Source of the DNA: Norana najaformis
Taxonomy: Eukaryota; Annelida; Clitellata; Crassiclitellata; Hormogastridae
Reading direction: 5' to 3'
DNA length: 64,000 bases
Assembly: GCA_964023275.1 (NCBI GenBank)
Contig: OZ029917.1
Location: 21,500,488-21,564,487 of the forward strand
Positions within the stretch are counted from its first letter, which is position 1; each line of letters opens with the position of its first letter. The notes beneath the pieces were generated by a model. It had not been told where the DNA came from. It did no database searches and worked only from the letters and a program-made list of their open reading frames with translations. Positions 57,101 to 64,000 of the stretch are shown in pieces. The translations under genes were made by a program, and so were the position numbers.

Positions 57101-58397
57101 TAAAAATATTTTTATTTTCAATTGTATATTTGATGCCGTGCAACAAATACTCACTTAACATACCCCTGAGTGCGCTAATTTGAAGCCGTGTGCACCGATT
57201 GTTATTCAGTTGACCAATTCATGTAAATACTCATCTTTAACCAGTTTTTTAAAGAAAGATTTCATTGATGGCAGCCTCGGGAGATGACTGCGCTCCAATT
57301 TATACATGTACTATACTCATAACATTCACTATCTACACTTAGATCGAATCATAGTTATGGTAAACTTTATCTCGAGGTTTCTCACAATAGCTGCAAACAT
57401 TGTAATTTTTTACTATTTGTGATAAAGATATTCTGTTTCACCTAACTATTTAGTAATTCCATCCCATTTCACTACAGCATCAAACCCGGTTTTAAGTTTC
57501 CCGACCTTATAAAGGTTTTCTCAGGCACGGTCAGATATAGTCTATCCGTAAATTCTGCGACAAGAGTCATTAAGTTGTCGTGGCAATTTTATTATGCAAG
57601 AGTCAGCCAGAAGAACGCCGTTGTAAACAACGTCATCCTCTAGATGATTAATTCAAAGCCACTTTATCCAGCACAATAGCACCTAGCAGTATACACAGAA
57701 TAATCTCGTTGAACACCATCAAAGTTCCGAGGAAAAGACTCACCAGTGGGCACTGCGATGTACAAAAACAGTCGTCAACATCAGATACAGCGCTGAAGCG
57801 TCTTAAGCTAATGACCTCATTAAAGAAGCTCAATAGTGCGCCAAATTTGAAGTGTTTCTCAGAAAGCAGCCACCGCAAGCGCTGAACAAATTAGACCGAA
57901 AAAAACGAGGAGTGTTCATGGCATTCGTCGGACACAATGTCTTTCGAAGAAGACCACAACCCCAAACACATCATCACTGTGCAGGTAATTACACAGCACC
58001 ACTCTGATCAAATAACCGGTTTCCCTTAAAAACGGATGTTTCCGTCGTTTAGAATCAAAACAATTGCGCTTCATTCGGCGAAGGTCTGAAGTCAATCTAT
58101 CCAATCTAAACACACGACTGTGTCTTTCTTGACAGCTAAGATGGCGCGCATTCCTAGAATTCGTGTCTTGCAGAAATAGCGACACCAAAGGGCAAACTGT
58201 TTTCCTATTCCTAAGGGCTGTAGTTGCTTTAGCTCCATCTATAGGCTGTAGTTGCGGCTGCTTTTGTAACTTATACATAAATGATGAATGTGTTAAAGCC
58301 GCGTTGTTCCTCAGTTCTGAAGGTACTTACCTTGCGTCGTAGACCATGTTCCCCTTGCATTAAAACCGATGAACAAGATTAAGCCGAACGCAATCAT
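34365..58397 (-). CDS. selectin-like membrane protein: signal peptide, C-type lectin, EGF, six CCP/sushi modules, TM, cytoplasmic tail
   Basis: Exons in order: 58397-58331 (signal peptide), 55391-55192, 53986-53872 and 53538 to about 53360 (C-type lectin domain), 49203-49090 (EGF), 44219-43998, 43196-42975, 41370-41149, 39544-39323, 37718-37497 and 36203-36009 (CCP modules), 35524-35323 (transmembrane), 34551-34365 (tail). Every junction except the one from lectin exon to EGF was checked for phase, and all agree (EGF and CCP exons are phase 1-1). The order CTLD-EGF-CCPn-TM is that of vertebrate selectins, cell-surface adhesion lectins. In vertebrate selectins the CTLD is one exon; here it is split in three, and the CCP exons are lineage-amplified, so convergence or an ancestral relative are both possible. 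Function is inferred: a calcium-dependent carbohydrate-binding surface receptor. The joint between 53360 and 49203 is unresolved and may hide another exon. Confidence 0.83.
35323..35524 (-). CDS. selectin-like gene, transmembrane exon
   Basis: The exon of 202 bases (phase 1 in, phase 2 out) encodes a short polar stalk (SETGKTVKIEPVEAYG), a hydrophobic segment with core GTVAIIFISIEIALVVLM, then DFDHLVRHAKMFKDN, a mixed basic juxtamembrane stretch. This fits a single-pass type I protein with the CCP stalk outside. The pyrimidine tract before the acceptor is poor, which is the main doubt. Confidence 0.72.
35580..35780. repeat. CAC/ACC-rich simple repeat
   Basis: Irregular CCACCA and CATCAC triplets in the intron between the TM exon and the sixth CCP exon. 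Confidence 0.85.
35791..35896 (-). mobile_element. short retroelement family D, 106 bp, with 10-bp target duplication
   Basis: Flanked by TACAGTCACT at 35781-35790 and 35897-35906. The body matches the copy at 20106-20227: AAAAGGCCGTTGACGTCGCC, CTCCTCCTTTATCCAGGC, TTGGGACTGGCACTACCC and AAACAAGGCAGTGGCGAAG. The minus-strand end is CTA/CAA-rich. Confidence 0.85.
36009..36203 (-). CDS. CCP/sushi exon, membrane-proximal sixth module
   Basis: The 195-base phase 1-1 exon is not part of the array. It encodes VCSVVPTWNGIE, GDVVTYRCNEGKQF, TTTCQPNGSWIPDFKTCQ: four cysteines and the NGSW motif typical of CCP modules. The donor is the non-consensus GTTAGT; a phase-1 exit at that site joins in frame to the transmembrane exon. 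Confidence 0.82.
36315..36590. repeat. degenerate minisatellite, about 20-bp unit
   Basis: Around 13 copies of CCAAGGCCAATCACGCATTC with indels, best conserved from 36470 onward, in the intron upstream of the sixth CCP exon. The Gly-rich minus-strand frame over it is an artefact. Confidence 0.92.
36934..37438. mobile_element. foldback/MITE-like element with about 135-bp inverted arms
   Basis: The arm from 36934 (GATCTTTTGCCTGAAG, then AAGACAAACGGCGCAC and GCGATTGGCCAAAGGGGAA) returns in reverse complement ending at 37438. The interior holds GTAT repeats and CCTCATTCCATAGACTTG. In the array introns only the left arm and interior survive, so the right arm was lost before amplification. Confidence 0.6.
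37497..37718 (-). CDS. CCP/sushi exon, array copy 1
   Basis: V/N variant and the most diverged of the five array exons (VEKSDDHSSLPH against VGKSDSHFSLPH), consistent with an older edge copy. Coding and splice sites are intact. Confidence 0.88.
38218..39031. mobile_element. 814-bp insertion inside the GTAT tract of the array intron (copy in first interval)
   Basis: Introns at 37.7-39.3, 39.5-41.1 and 41.4-43.0 kb carry about 814 bp that the 43.2-44.0 kb intron and the diverged 36.7-37.5 kb intron lack; there the GTAT repeat runs straight into GTCCTCATTCCAGAGAC. The size follows from 1826-1023 plus a 12-bp repeat gain and a 1-bp loss. Start and end are approximate because the target is a microsatellite. 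No coding region or terminal repeats were recognised; it begins near ACCTAGGCCTATGTGG. Further copies lie at 40044-40857 and 41870-42683. Confidence 0.7.
39323..39544 (-). CDS. CCP/sushi exon, array copy 2
   Basis: A/I variant, apparently identical in exon sequence to copy 4. Module layout CPEPP...YTC...LICSGHKW...LPHC gives the two CCP disulfides. Intact, with no stop or frameshift. Confidence 0.88.
41149..41370 (-). CDS. CCP/sushi exon, array copy 3
   Basis: V/N variant of the array exon. By eye it differs from copies 2 and 4 at two bases only (41229 and 41238), both changing the protein. The flanking introns look identical to those of copy 2. Confidence 0.88.
42975..43196 (-). CDS. CCP/sushi exon, array copy 4
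   Basis: Same exon as the other array copies with the same splice sites (CCAACAG/CA and CAAC/GTAAGG). A/I variant: TYAELICSG in place of TYVELNCSG. The following intron, towards lower coordinates, carries the 814-bp insertion. Confidence 0.88.
43998..44219 (-). CDS. CCP/sushi exon, array copy 5 (first in transcript)
   Basis: The 222-base phase 1-1 exon encodes one sushi module: ICPEPPVVENS, VRYTCKSGYRF, VELNCSGHKWNL and LPHC, four cysteines and the conserved Trp. About 73 residues is a little longer than the usual 60. It is the V/N variant (TYVELNCSG) and differs from other copies by a silent TTT/TTC and a Glu in NLVEKS. It sits 1023 bp from copy 4, whereas the other copies are 1826 bp apart. 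Confidence 0.88.
44280..45900. other. intron of the selectin-like gene, no further CCP exon seen
   Basis: AT-rich DNA between the first CCP exon and the antisense LINE. No CCP-like cysteine pattern was found on the minus strand. From about 45700 the sequence is probably the 5' UTR of the LINE. Confidence 0.5.
46389..46415 (+). other. 2A-like ribosome-skipping motif in LINE
   Basis: Encodes GDIELNPGP preceded by a Leu-rich stretch. It fits the consensus D-x-E-x-N-P-G-P of 2A peptides, known at the N-terminus of some invertebrate CR1-like LINEs. The frame continues only to a stop near 46484, so it is no longer functional here. Confidence 0.85.
47884..48140 (-). mobile_element. SINE-C copy nested in LINE
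   Basis: Interrupts the LINE RT frame. Reverse complement has a box-A-like TAGCTACATCGGTAAACGCG, a diverged box B, TTTGAATCTCGGGCTAGC, GGCGTGGCGCCCATTCAAAC and GATCTCACCCGATCAATTC. This is the longest copy and gives the family size of about 260 bp. Confidence 0.82.
49090..49203 (-). CDS. selectin-like gene, EGF-like domain exon
   Basis: The 114-base phase 1-1 exon encodes GVNECLQVSCMNGGICADK, LGRYECLCLDGFTGSHCET: six cysteines in EGF spacing (C-x5-C-x4-C-x8-C-x-C-x8-C) with the G-F-T-G turn. The acceptor is TTCTTTAG and the donor ACTG/GTGAGA. Its last base plus CA of the first CCP exon gives Ala, so the joined protein reads HCETA-ICPEPP, a natural EGF-to-CCP junction. Confidence 0.88.
49363..49605. 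repeat. AGT/AAT/AGC triplet microsatellite
   Basis: AGCAGC, AATAGTAAT, AGTAGTGGT and AATAATAAT triplets over 240 bases, upstream of the EGF exon in its intron. Confidence 0.96.
50851..52125 (+). mobile_element. non-autonomous hAT element with 8-bp target duplication
   Basis: Left end CAGGGTCGGCCTTAACCTC and right end complement CAGGGCCGGCCTTAGGTATA, CAGGCAGTTGCCTGGAGCGC. Flanked on both sides by CCTATATC (50843-50850, 52126-52133), the 8-bp duplication expected of hAT transposons. 1275 bp, no transposase. A SINE-A remnant (51890-51955) is nested within. It lies in the intron between the lectin and EGF exons. Confidence 0.92.
51890..51955 (+). mobile_element. SINE-A 3' fragment nested in hAT element
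   Basis: CGGGACCTTGAACAAGTCCC, TCACTCTTAATTTTATTAG and TGATTAAATAGACCTAA align with the SINE-A middle and 3' part; the head is gone. Confidence 0.6.
53238..53345. repeat. (ATC)n/(ACC)n microsatellite next to lectin exon
   Basis: ATC and ACC triplets run to within a few bases of the last lectin-domain exon and obscure its splice donor. Confidence 0.93.
53360..53538 (-). CDS. selectin-like gene, C-type lectin domain exon 3 (end uncertain)
   Basis: Carries GEPNSGG, KDEDCV, a WHD where WND is usual, then YPC and VFCQM: the last two thirds of the sugar-binding loop and the final cysteines. EPN is the mannose-type Ca2+-site motif also found in selectins, and KDEDCV is shared with E-selectin. The acceptor GGTCTCAG/GT is clear. 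The donor is not: the reading frame runs into a GTG/GAC-rich microsatellite, and no phase-1 GT that would join directly to the EGF exon is visible, so the given end is approximate. Confidence 0.75.
53872..53986 (-). CDS. selectin-like gene, C-type lectin domain exon 2
   Basis: The exon has 115 bases. It contains AYIGLNDVEVEGNWTWFDGT, the WIGL-x-D...EGxWxWxDG block of C-type lectin domains, with Tyr replacing the usual Trp of WIGL. The donor ACAG/GTAGGT leaves one base that completes Gly with the next exon, producing the GEPN calcium-site motif across the splice junction. Confidence 0.85.
54053..54812. mobile_element. 760-bp element with terminal inverted repeats containing (GACA)n
   Basis: Left end GCTAGGAAATTAGACAGACA, right end its exact complement TGTCTGTCTAATTTCCTAGC. 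The arms continue inward through GACA repeats and GTTTATTTACTCATTTACTT-like sequence matched by AAGTAAATAAGTAAGC on the right. No coding region and no clear target duplication. Intronic, between lectin exons 1 and 2. Confidence 0.75.
55076..55165. repeat. clustered CCCATATGGG palindromes
   Basis: GCCCATATGGGGTCC, GGGACCCATATTCCC, CCCATATGGGACC and GGGCCCATATGGGTG within 90 bases, directly after the donor of lectin exon 1. Confidence 0.85.
55192..55391 (-). CDS. selectin-like gene, C-type lectin domain exon 1
   Basis: Encodes 66 residues: the long-form N-terminal cysteine hairpin (DCPHQGVWLQSSQKC), then ESRKKCWSIGGEIASI, which fits the conserved first core cysteine and the G-G-x-[IL]-A strand of C-type lectin domains. 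The acceptor is TTTCTTTAG/AT and the donor is TCA/GTAAGA. It exits in phase 0, matching the next exon. Confidence 0.82.
55392..58330. other. first intron of the selectin-like gene, nothing recognised
   Basis: Read on both strands; open frames of 60-160 codons occur but have no family motif, and no splice-phase partner was found. No repeat copy of the families above was seen. Confidence 0.5.
58331..58397 (-). CDS. selectin-like gene, signal-peptide exon
   Basis: Starts MIAFGLILFIGF and gives 22 residues plus one base before a consensus donor (CAAG/GTAAGT). The hydrophobic core followed by small and polar residues reads as a secretory signal. The split codon G/AT joins exactly to the lectin exon at 55391 to give an Asp before DCPHQGVW. 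No upstream in-frame ATG was needed. Upstream at 58660-58860 is a microsatellite; no TATA box is obvious. Confidence 0.8.
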
Positions 58398-58675
58398 TCT
58401 GTATTGCCCTCCGGCCACCAAATAAAACTGGCAGCCTATTGTCCTTCCCTTTGAAACCGCCATCTGATGACAAGTGCCTGTCTAAAGCCCGCTGCTCACC
58501 ACCGGATGATGCTACAACCTTTGTCGCATGATTCCTACATAATTGGATATCGCATGTATGTACGTCGTTGTGGTAATAATCATCATCATCATCAGCGTCC
58601 ATCTCCTTCATATCAATAACATTACTTATTGTCATTGTTAAAGTTATAGCTATTAACAGTTAATTATCAGAATAA

Positions 58676-58870
58676 GGTGGTCGTCTTGTTCATGGTAGTA
58701 GTAGTAGCAATGATAGTACTAGTGGTAGTGGTGGTAGTGGTAGTGGTAGTAGTAGTAGTAGTAGTAGTGGGAGTAGTAGTAGTAGTAGCTATGATGATAA
58801 TGATGATGATGATGAAGGTGATGATGATGATGATAATAATCAGCAGCAGCAGCAGCAGATACATCAACAA
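58676..58870. repeat. AGT/GAT/AGC triplet microsatellite upstream of the selectin-like gene
   Basis: AGTAGTAGT and GGTAGTGG, then ATGATGATG and CAGCAGCAG, about 280-470 bases upstream of the start codon. Confidence 0.95.
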
Positions 58871-61800
58871 CAACAAGACTGGCTTTGGAGCATGATTGGA
58901 ATTATTTTGCAATCAGCAGCACTGATTTCTTCCCAGTATCTGGTCTTCAATCACTTGTCCCATGATGTTGGCTAGAAAATATTTCAGGACCATATCTAAC
59001 CAAAAGCCTGCAGTTTTCATTTGGCTGCATTTTAGTCCCGCTTCACGAGGCGAATTATTATTATCATTCGAATCTATCATTCATGACGCTGCTCGTTCTC
59101 AATTCCAGTTCTTCGTATACTTAAAACAAACTTCTCTGCCGAGAATCACGTTACCCGTCACATATAATTCAACCGAACAAATGTATAAAATAGGCACGAG
59201 CGATATCTAATGGCGCTGGAGAAATGAATCTGCTTCTTACGTTACATTACATCACTGGAACGTACATACATCGTCAGATAAGATGAGAAATGTCCGAGTT
59301 AAGCTATGGAGATGAAGCCTGGCTTTAGTACTGTTTGAGGAAAACACCCACGGCTTTGTCTCTTTTAGCTCCAACACAGACATCGCGTGCATCATAATAT
59401 ACGCTTATACAATATCATATAATTATTTGCATTGGTGTGGGATACATCTATATCCCGCAGCGATGCATATATATGTATATGAGATATATTTTCCATACGT
59501 TTGCAATAAATATATACGTATATCATCTACGAGAGTTGGCAGAACTGTGGGCATAAGCTGTCGAACTACATTTGCGGATATACAGGATTGACATCAGGCC
59601 GCCGATGCAATAGCGCGATCGCATTGAGGTTATGAATTACGAGCGCTATATAATCCGGCAAATTGATATTTGTTTTCCTTTCGCTTTTTTATGATAAAAC
59701 GAATTCGTAAATCGGTTTAGAACCCATTCGCCATCGATTTTCTCCCTAGAGACTTTGACAGCACACGTCAATACGTGTATGCCTGTGACATTTATGCTGA
59801 AAATATGCATACGTTCTGCATACAATAGCGCCATCATAATATTTTACAGATGTATGCATAAGCTCTGCATTTATCTTATAGATTATGACTTTATTGTAAT
59901 AGGGTTTAAGCTGTAGAAATATGCAGGCGCTCATGAGGACGACGCTTCTGAAGAGAGTCCTCAGAGCTGTGTAAAGAACTGTGCCACCTTCATAAAGCTC
60001 TGCGTTAGATACAGACATGATATTATAGTATTTACATACGTTCTGCATACATGTAGTCACTCTAAGTATCAAAATAGGTATATAATTTGCATACAATACA
60101 GACGCATATATAATTTAAGAATAAGAATATACAATCCCATGCATATAAAGGCACCTTAGTTAATTGAAGCCTAAGCATAGGCTACATTATTTTGTTAAAT
60201 TGTCTGTGTGTCTTTCTGTCTGCATGTCTGTATTATATATGTATGCATTTATGTATGAATGTTTATATGTATGTATGCATGCATGCATATATGAGTGTGT
60301 GCATGTCTGATCATATATAAAGCGTGTTTTATTTGGCCAAAGATGCGTTACAATTAACACATATCAATTCCACTAATTACTTAGAACTCAGTGAAGTATA
60401 TTCTCTAATCCGAAATTATACAATAAACAAATGCAAACTGAATATAGGCCTACAAGCAATATAAAGGGACTTTTTATAAAACAATATATCCCTCAGTAAG
60501 TACATATATTAAATATATAGATCTTAATCGTCAAAAGACGTACAAATTATTACACTGAGATCGGGTGTAGGAAATGTTAATCAAAGACTATTCTTTATAA
60601 AAAGACATTCAACTGGCTTGTTTGACTTTTACCAGGTTAAGGAAACCATACATCTCAGGTTCTCATGTACTATTATAGTAAAGATGTTTGAATGTCTGGG
60701 CCTACACCTATAAATAACCAGAAGACAACAGTTGATTGTATTATAAATGAAAGTTAAGAACTATCATCTATCTAGATGAGAAGATTCAATAAACTCCCAA
60801 AATATTATGTTCCATGCTGGTAATTAAGAAGTTTATAATTCTGTATATACCATTACATGATCTTATTTTTTTATTTCTAATTGTTTTTATAAATAAGTGA
60901 GAAGACATTCTTAAAAATAATATAGGCATTCTTTAACAAGAATTTTAAATACTAAATGTATTATCTGAACTGCCCTCAACGATCATTGCAATCATATGAT
61001 GACAATAAACGTTTGAACTGTGTGTGTGTGTGTGTGAGCATGTGTGTGTGAGCTCGCTTATACAAATGTACACATAGGCCATCCAGTGTAAATGAAAAGT
61101 TATTCCAATTTCTAGATTATGCTTAAGTCTATATGACGTTATTTCGTGTATCATATTTGCGTTTCTTTGATGGTTTTCGACAAAGGCATACAGAAAGTAT
61201 TATGTATGTGGAAGATTCGCTATATCGAATTTTGTCCTTTCATTTTTGACTCACTGCTAATTAACCGAGGGTGCGCAAAGCAGAGTATGTGATATCTTTC
61301 TTCTCATTCGATGACTCTGGTTCGAATCCCGTTTCATGAAGGAAGAACGATATGAAAAAAACAAATGCTCTGTCGACGCCTTATCGAAATGGCCATCGGA
61401 ACATTTGCTTTGAGGCGCCATCTGGTTGGATGGTTTGTGCATTATTTGTAGGTTTTGTATAAATTACTCCATAAGATCTTTCAGATAGATGCGACAGCAA
61501 CCACACTACTAAACAACCTCGTTCTTGGAATGAGGGGAGGAGCGGAGTCCCAGCCGCTGGCGATTATCAGGCTTTTATATCACATAGCAATATGCGTGAT
61601 GCTCCATATCCGAAAATATTCGAACAAACAGAAAAATTTCTTCATTTTATGAAGTTTAAAAGTAATGATTCATCTTTATTGAGAGGCAAATATGCGGAGT
61701 TTGGGCAACTGGGGAACATAAATAATTTAGAAAGCATATTTAAGAAGTATATTTACAGCAATTATTTTGCATATTAGAACAAGCGATTTTGAAGTATATT

Positions 61801-62177
61801 AGAAGTAAATTTAAGCAATTATTTCTACATTGGACAGCTTTGGCAATCCACTTATACCACAGCACACAGTGCAGAACCTCGTGTGCTTCAGTTTGCCAGA
61901 TATTTATCAATTAATATCCAGTCCATCACCATCATTCTTCTTCTTTCCTTATATCCAGTGATCATAATTATCATTTGCATTCCCCTCTGCAAAGCTCTCC
62001 AGTTTCCTGTACGCACTACCAGCTGGTGAAGAATCCAGACTTTGTGTAGCCAGATATTCATTAAGTGGAGGTGGGGCTCGTTCAAGTGTAGGTAGGCCTT
62101 TCAACCGGTCTCTGTGGCAGCTCCCGCAGGATTAATTGTTATTAATCTAATCATAGGCAATAGCAACAAGCTTTTGG
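58871..62177. other. intergenic, no gene recognised
   Basis: AT-rich, with GTAT-type and TATATG short repeats (59.4-59.9 and 60.2-60.3 kb) and a (GT)n at 61019-61036. No exon of a known family was found on either strand. Confidence 0.45.
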
Positions 62178-62934
62178 GCTTCTAGGACAATAACTCCCGG
62201 ACAATAACCCCGGGGAGAATAACCCCCCATGCAAATAACCCCCCGGACAGTAACCCCCTATACTGATATATTAATTATATAAATATACAAATAATGTATA
62301 TTAATCATACAGTTTATATATTAATTTATTAGACATATATTGGAGAAACATGCAACGTCACAGTATGAAATTAAATGTGTAACAGAAAATGCTGCTTATT
62401 GTTTATTAGTTTATTGAACTTAAAAGGAAAGGCTGTGAGCTATTCCATGTAGATAGTCAAGAGCATTGCGCTCATTGTAGTTGCTAATGACGGCCAAAAT
62501 CCGTGCATTGGAGTCAGCATACTTCTTCCTTGGAGGTTGTGATGGGTGACCAGCCAGAAATTGGCTGCAGTGAACTTGTTGTTATGCTTGTTCTCTTTGA
62601 ATAAATCCAATGAACTTCCAAATGGTTGGATGAAAACTGCCAACGTTCGACTGAAAACTTCTATGCCAGCCTTCAACCGAATTGTTTGTTTTTGGTAATT
62701 CGTCTTCGGATCTTCGATACATATGGTAGGTCTTTCATGTCTACTCTGTGCCCAGTTGTCTAATAATTGTCTAATAATTAGTTTTTGATGTATGGTAAGT
62801 CTTTCATGTCTACTCTTTACTGTATGTACTGTATCAGTACAGGGGGTAATTGTCCGAGTTTTTTTGCATGGGGGTTATTGTCCGGGGGTTATTGTCCGGT
62901 GGGTAATTGTCCGGGGGGTTATTGTCCTGTTACC
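62178..62934 (-). mobile_element. MULE-derived DNA transposon, deletion derivative with iterated TIRs
   Basis: Ends GCTTCTAGGACAATAAC and complement GGTAACAGGACAATAACC, both followed by repeats of CCGGACAATAACCCC. Flanked by a 9-bp duplication AGCTTTTGG (62169-62177, 62935-62943). The minus strand keeps the transposase C-terminus: TNNSVEGWHRSFQSNVGSFH, PTIWKFIGFIQREQA, a stop, then PPRKKYADSNARILAVIS and LDYLHGIAHSLSF. This is the Mutator-like, FLYWCH-type invertebrate transposase. The catalytic N-terminal part is deleted. Confidence 0.9.
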
Positions 62935-62943
62935 AGCTTTTGG

Positions 62944-63471
62944 ACCTTGCGCTATATTATAACTGCTAACTTTGTCTTCAATGGGACTCGAGATAGTCGT
63001 ATTCCTGAACTTGCTCTTTCTTTTTTAATGCCGTCTTTAAGCCCTCGATGTCCACTGTTGTCTGGGCTTTTGAACATTCCAGGAGGAAGACGCCGAAATG
63101 AGAAAGCCGAAGCTAAATAAGGAAAATAATCAACCGAGAAATCGGCCTGAAAATTATGCAGAAAACGCATGACATGCCAAGTGGCGTTTCCTTGCAGTGC
63201 TTTACCAAGTCATCACAACAAACTGAGTTCCGAAAACAGCGGTTAAAGGCTGAGGCTGTACCGCAATGATAAGGCAATACTAATAACTTCTGCAACGCAA
63301 TTCCACTGCGTCGCTTAAGGCTTGCTGCGACAGGCAATGCATCGATGGCAGATTGGCGACTCGGCTGCCCCTGGAGAATCAGTTTCGAACGGGGCCGCTC
63401 GCGGTGTTTTTGTTCACACAATTAGTGGAATTAGTTCGTAATGAATGGCACTTTTTCGCGCTTCCGATGGG
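62944..63471. other. unassigned sequence beside the MULE element
   Basis: Contains overlapping open frames of about 60-100 codons on both strands, none with a recognised motif. Possibly remains of another repeat. Confidence 0.35.
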
Positions 63472-63628
63472 TAGGGATGTGTTGTTCGAGTAATTTATTA
63501 CTCGAGAACTCGGCGAGTAGCTTAACAAGTACTCGAGTACTCGCCAATCACGTCACTTATGACAGGCCATAAAATGCTCGAGTTTTTTAATTTGGAGTCG
63601 AGTAACTCGAGAACTTGGCGCAGCCCTA
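63472..63628. mobile_element. palindrome-rich hAT-like MITE, about 157 bp
   Basis: Ends TAGGGATGTG and complement TAGGGCTGCG, with an interior of ACTCGAGTA and CTCGAG repeats. Size and ends suit a hAT MITE; no matching 8-bp flanks were found. Confidence 0.5.
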
Positions 63629-64000
63629 TAGATAGGCTTCTCTGGGATCACTCCGACTATGTTTGTTTTCACCAAACGGTTATCAAGAGGACAGTCGCAC
63701 CGAGAAAGAAGCACTTACTAAGCTGATGCCTTTCCTCACTTTTAATATAACTATGTACTAGCTGGAATTTAAATTTGAATGAGGTCTTTCGTGCAATATA
63801 GGGTTACATGTTAAAAACGAATAATTTTATTTTAGTTTTACGTTTCTTTATTGCTCCAAACAGCATACAATTACCAGCAATGTATTACACGATTAGGCCT
63901 ATATTTTTGGGCACATTGCGTAGGCTCTAAATTGACCAGAATCCCGCTATCTATAGCCACCTAATTTTAGCGTAATCAGCTTATGATGATGATGGCAGAG
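63629..64000. other. right edge, nothing recognised
   Basis: AT-rich; ends in a GAT triplet stretch that may be a SINE-B-type tail cut by the window edge. Confidence 0.35.

Noticed and set aside
57648-58278. Two minus-strand open frames sharing the peptide CPLVSLFL
   Set aside because: The shared stretch is short and the rest does not align; probably chance or a small repeat. Not supported as exons.

Overview
The window is animal nuclear DNA: AT-rich, with split genes (GT-AG introns of about 0.1 to 5 kb), dense microsatellites, tRNA-derived SINEs, several kinds of LINE, and hAT-like and MULE-like DNA transposons. A LINE carrying a 2A-like peptide, GFER and AAK1 orthologues, and a secretory gene with C-type lectin, EGF and sushi modules fit a marine invertebrate. 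An echinoderm- or hemichordate-like deuterostome is my preferred guess, but a lophotrochozoan is not excluded. No prokaryotic features were seen.

Three host genes can be assembled from exons with matching splice phases. (1) An AAK1/BMP2K-type NAK-family kinase lies on the minus strand. Eight coding exons between 12350 and 682 encode the kinase domain, and the gene runs off the left edge. (2) GFER/ALR, a FAD-linked sulfhydryl oxidase, lies on the plus strand. Its catalytic exons are 24462-24757 and 26650-26812; the first exon was not found. (3) A selectin-like type I membrane protein lies on the minus strand, 58397 to 34365: signal peptide, C-type lectin domain over three exons, EGF, six sushi/CCP modules, transmembrane exon and short cytoplasmic tail. 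Five of the six CCP exons sit in a fresh tandem array, mostly of 1826-bp units, so the stalk has been lengthened by exon duplication. GFER and the selectin-like gene converge on the 27-34 kb interval.

Region by region: 1-12.4 kb kinase gene with SINE-rich and CAA-rich introns; 12.4-18.5 kb upstream DNA with SINEs and LINE remnants; 18.5-21.3 kb duplicated repeat units carrying bZIP-like palindromes and hAT ends, then a long (AT)n; 21.3-24.4 kb simple repeats and LINE 3' ends, including a 172-bp (CTGC)n; 24.4-27 kb GFER; 27-34.3 kb SINEs, minisatellite and a CR1/L2-like LINE; 34.3-58.4 kb selectin-like gene, with an antisense 2A-bearing LINE and a hAT element in its introns; 58.4-64 kb intergenic DNA with a MULE-derived element and a palindromic MITE-like element.

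The most interesting object is the selectin-like receptor and its CCP exon array: near-identical units, two alternating CCP variants, and an 814-bp insertion that spread by unit amplification. All reading is by eye; homology calls rest on recognised family motifs, not on database searches.
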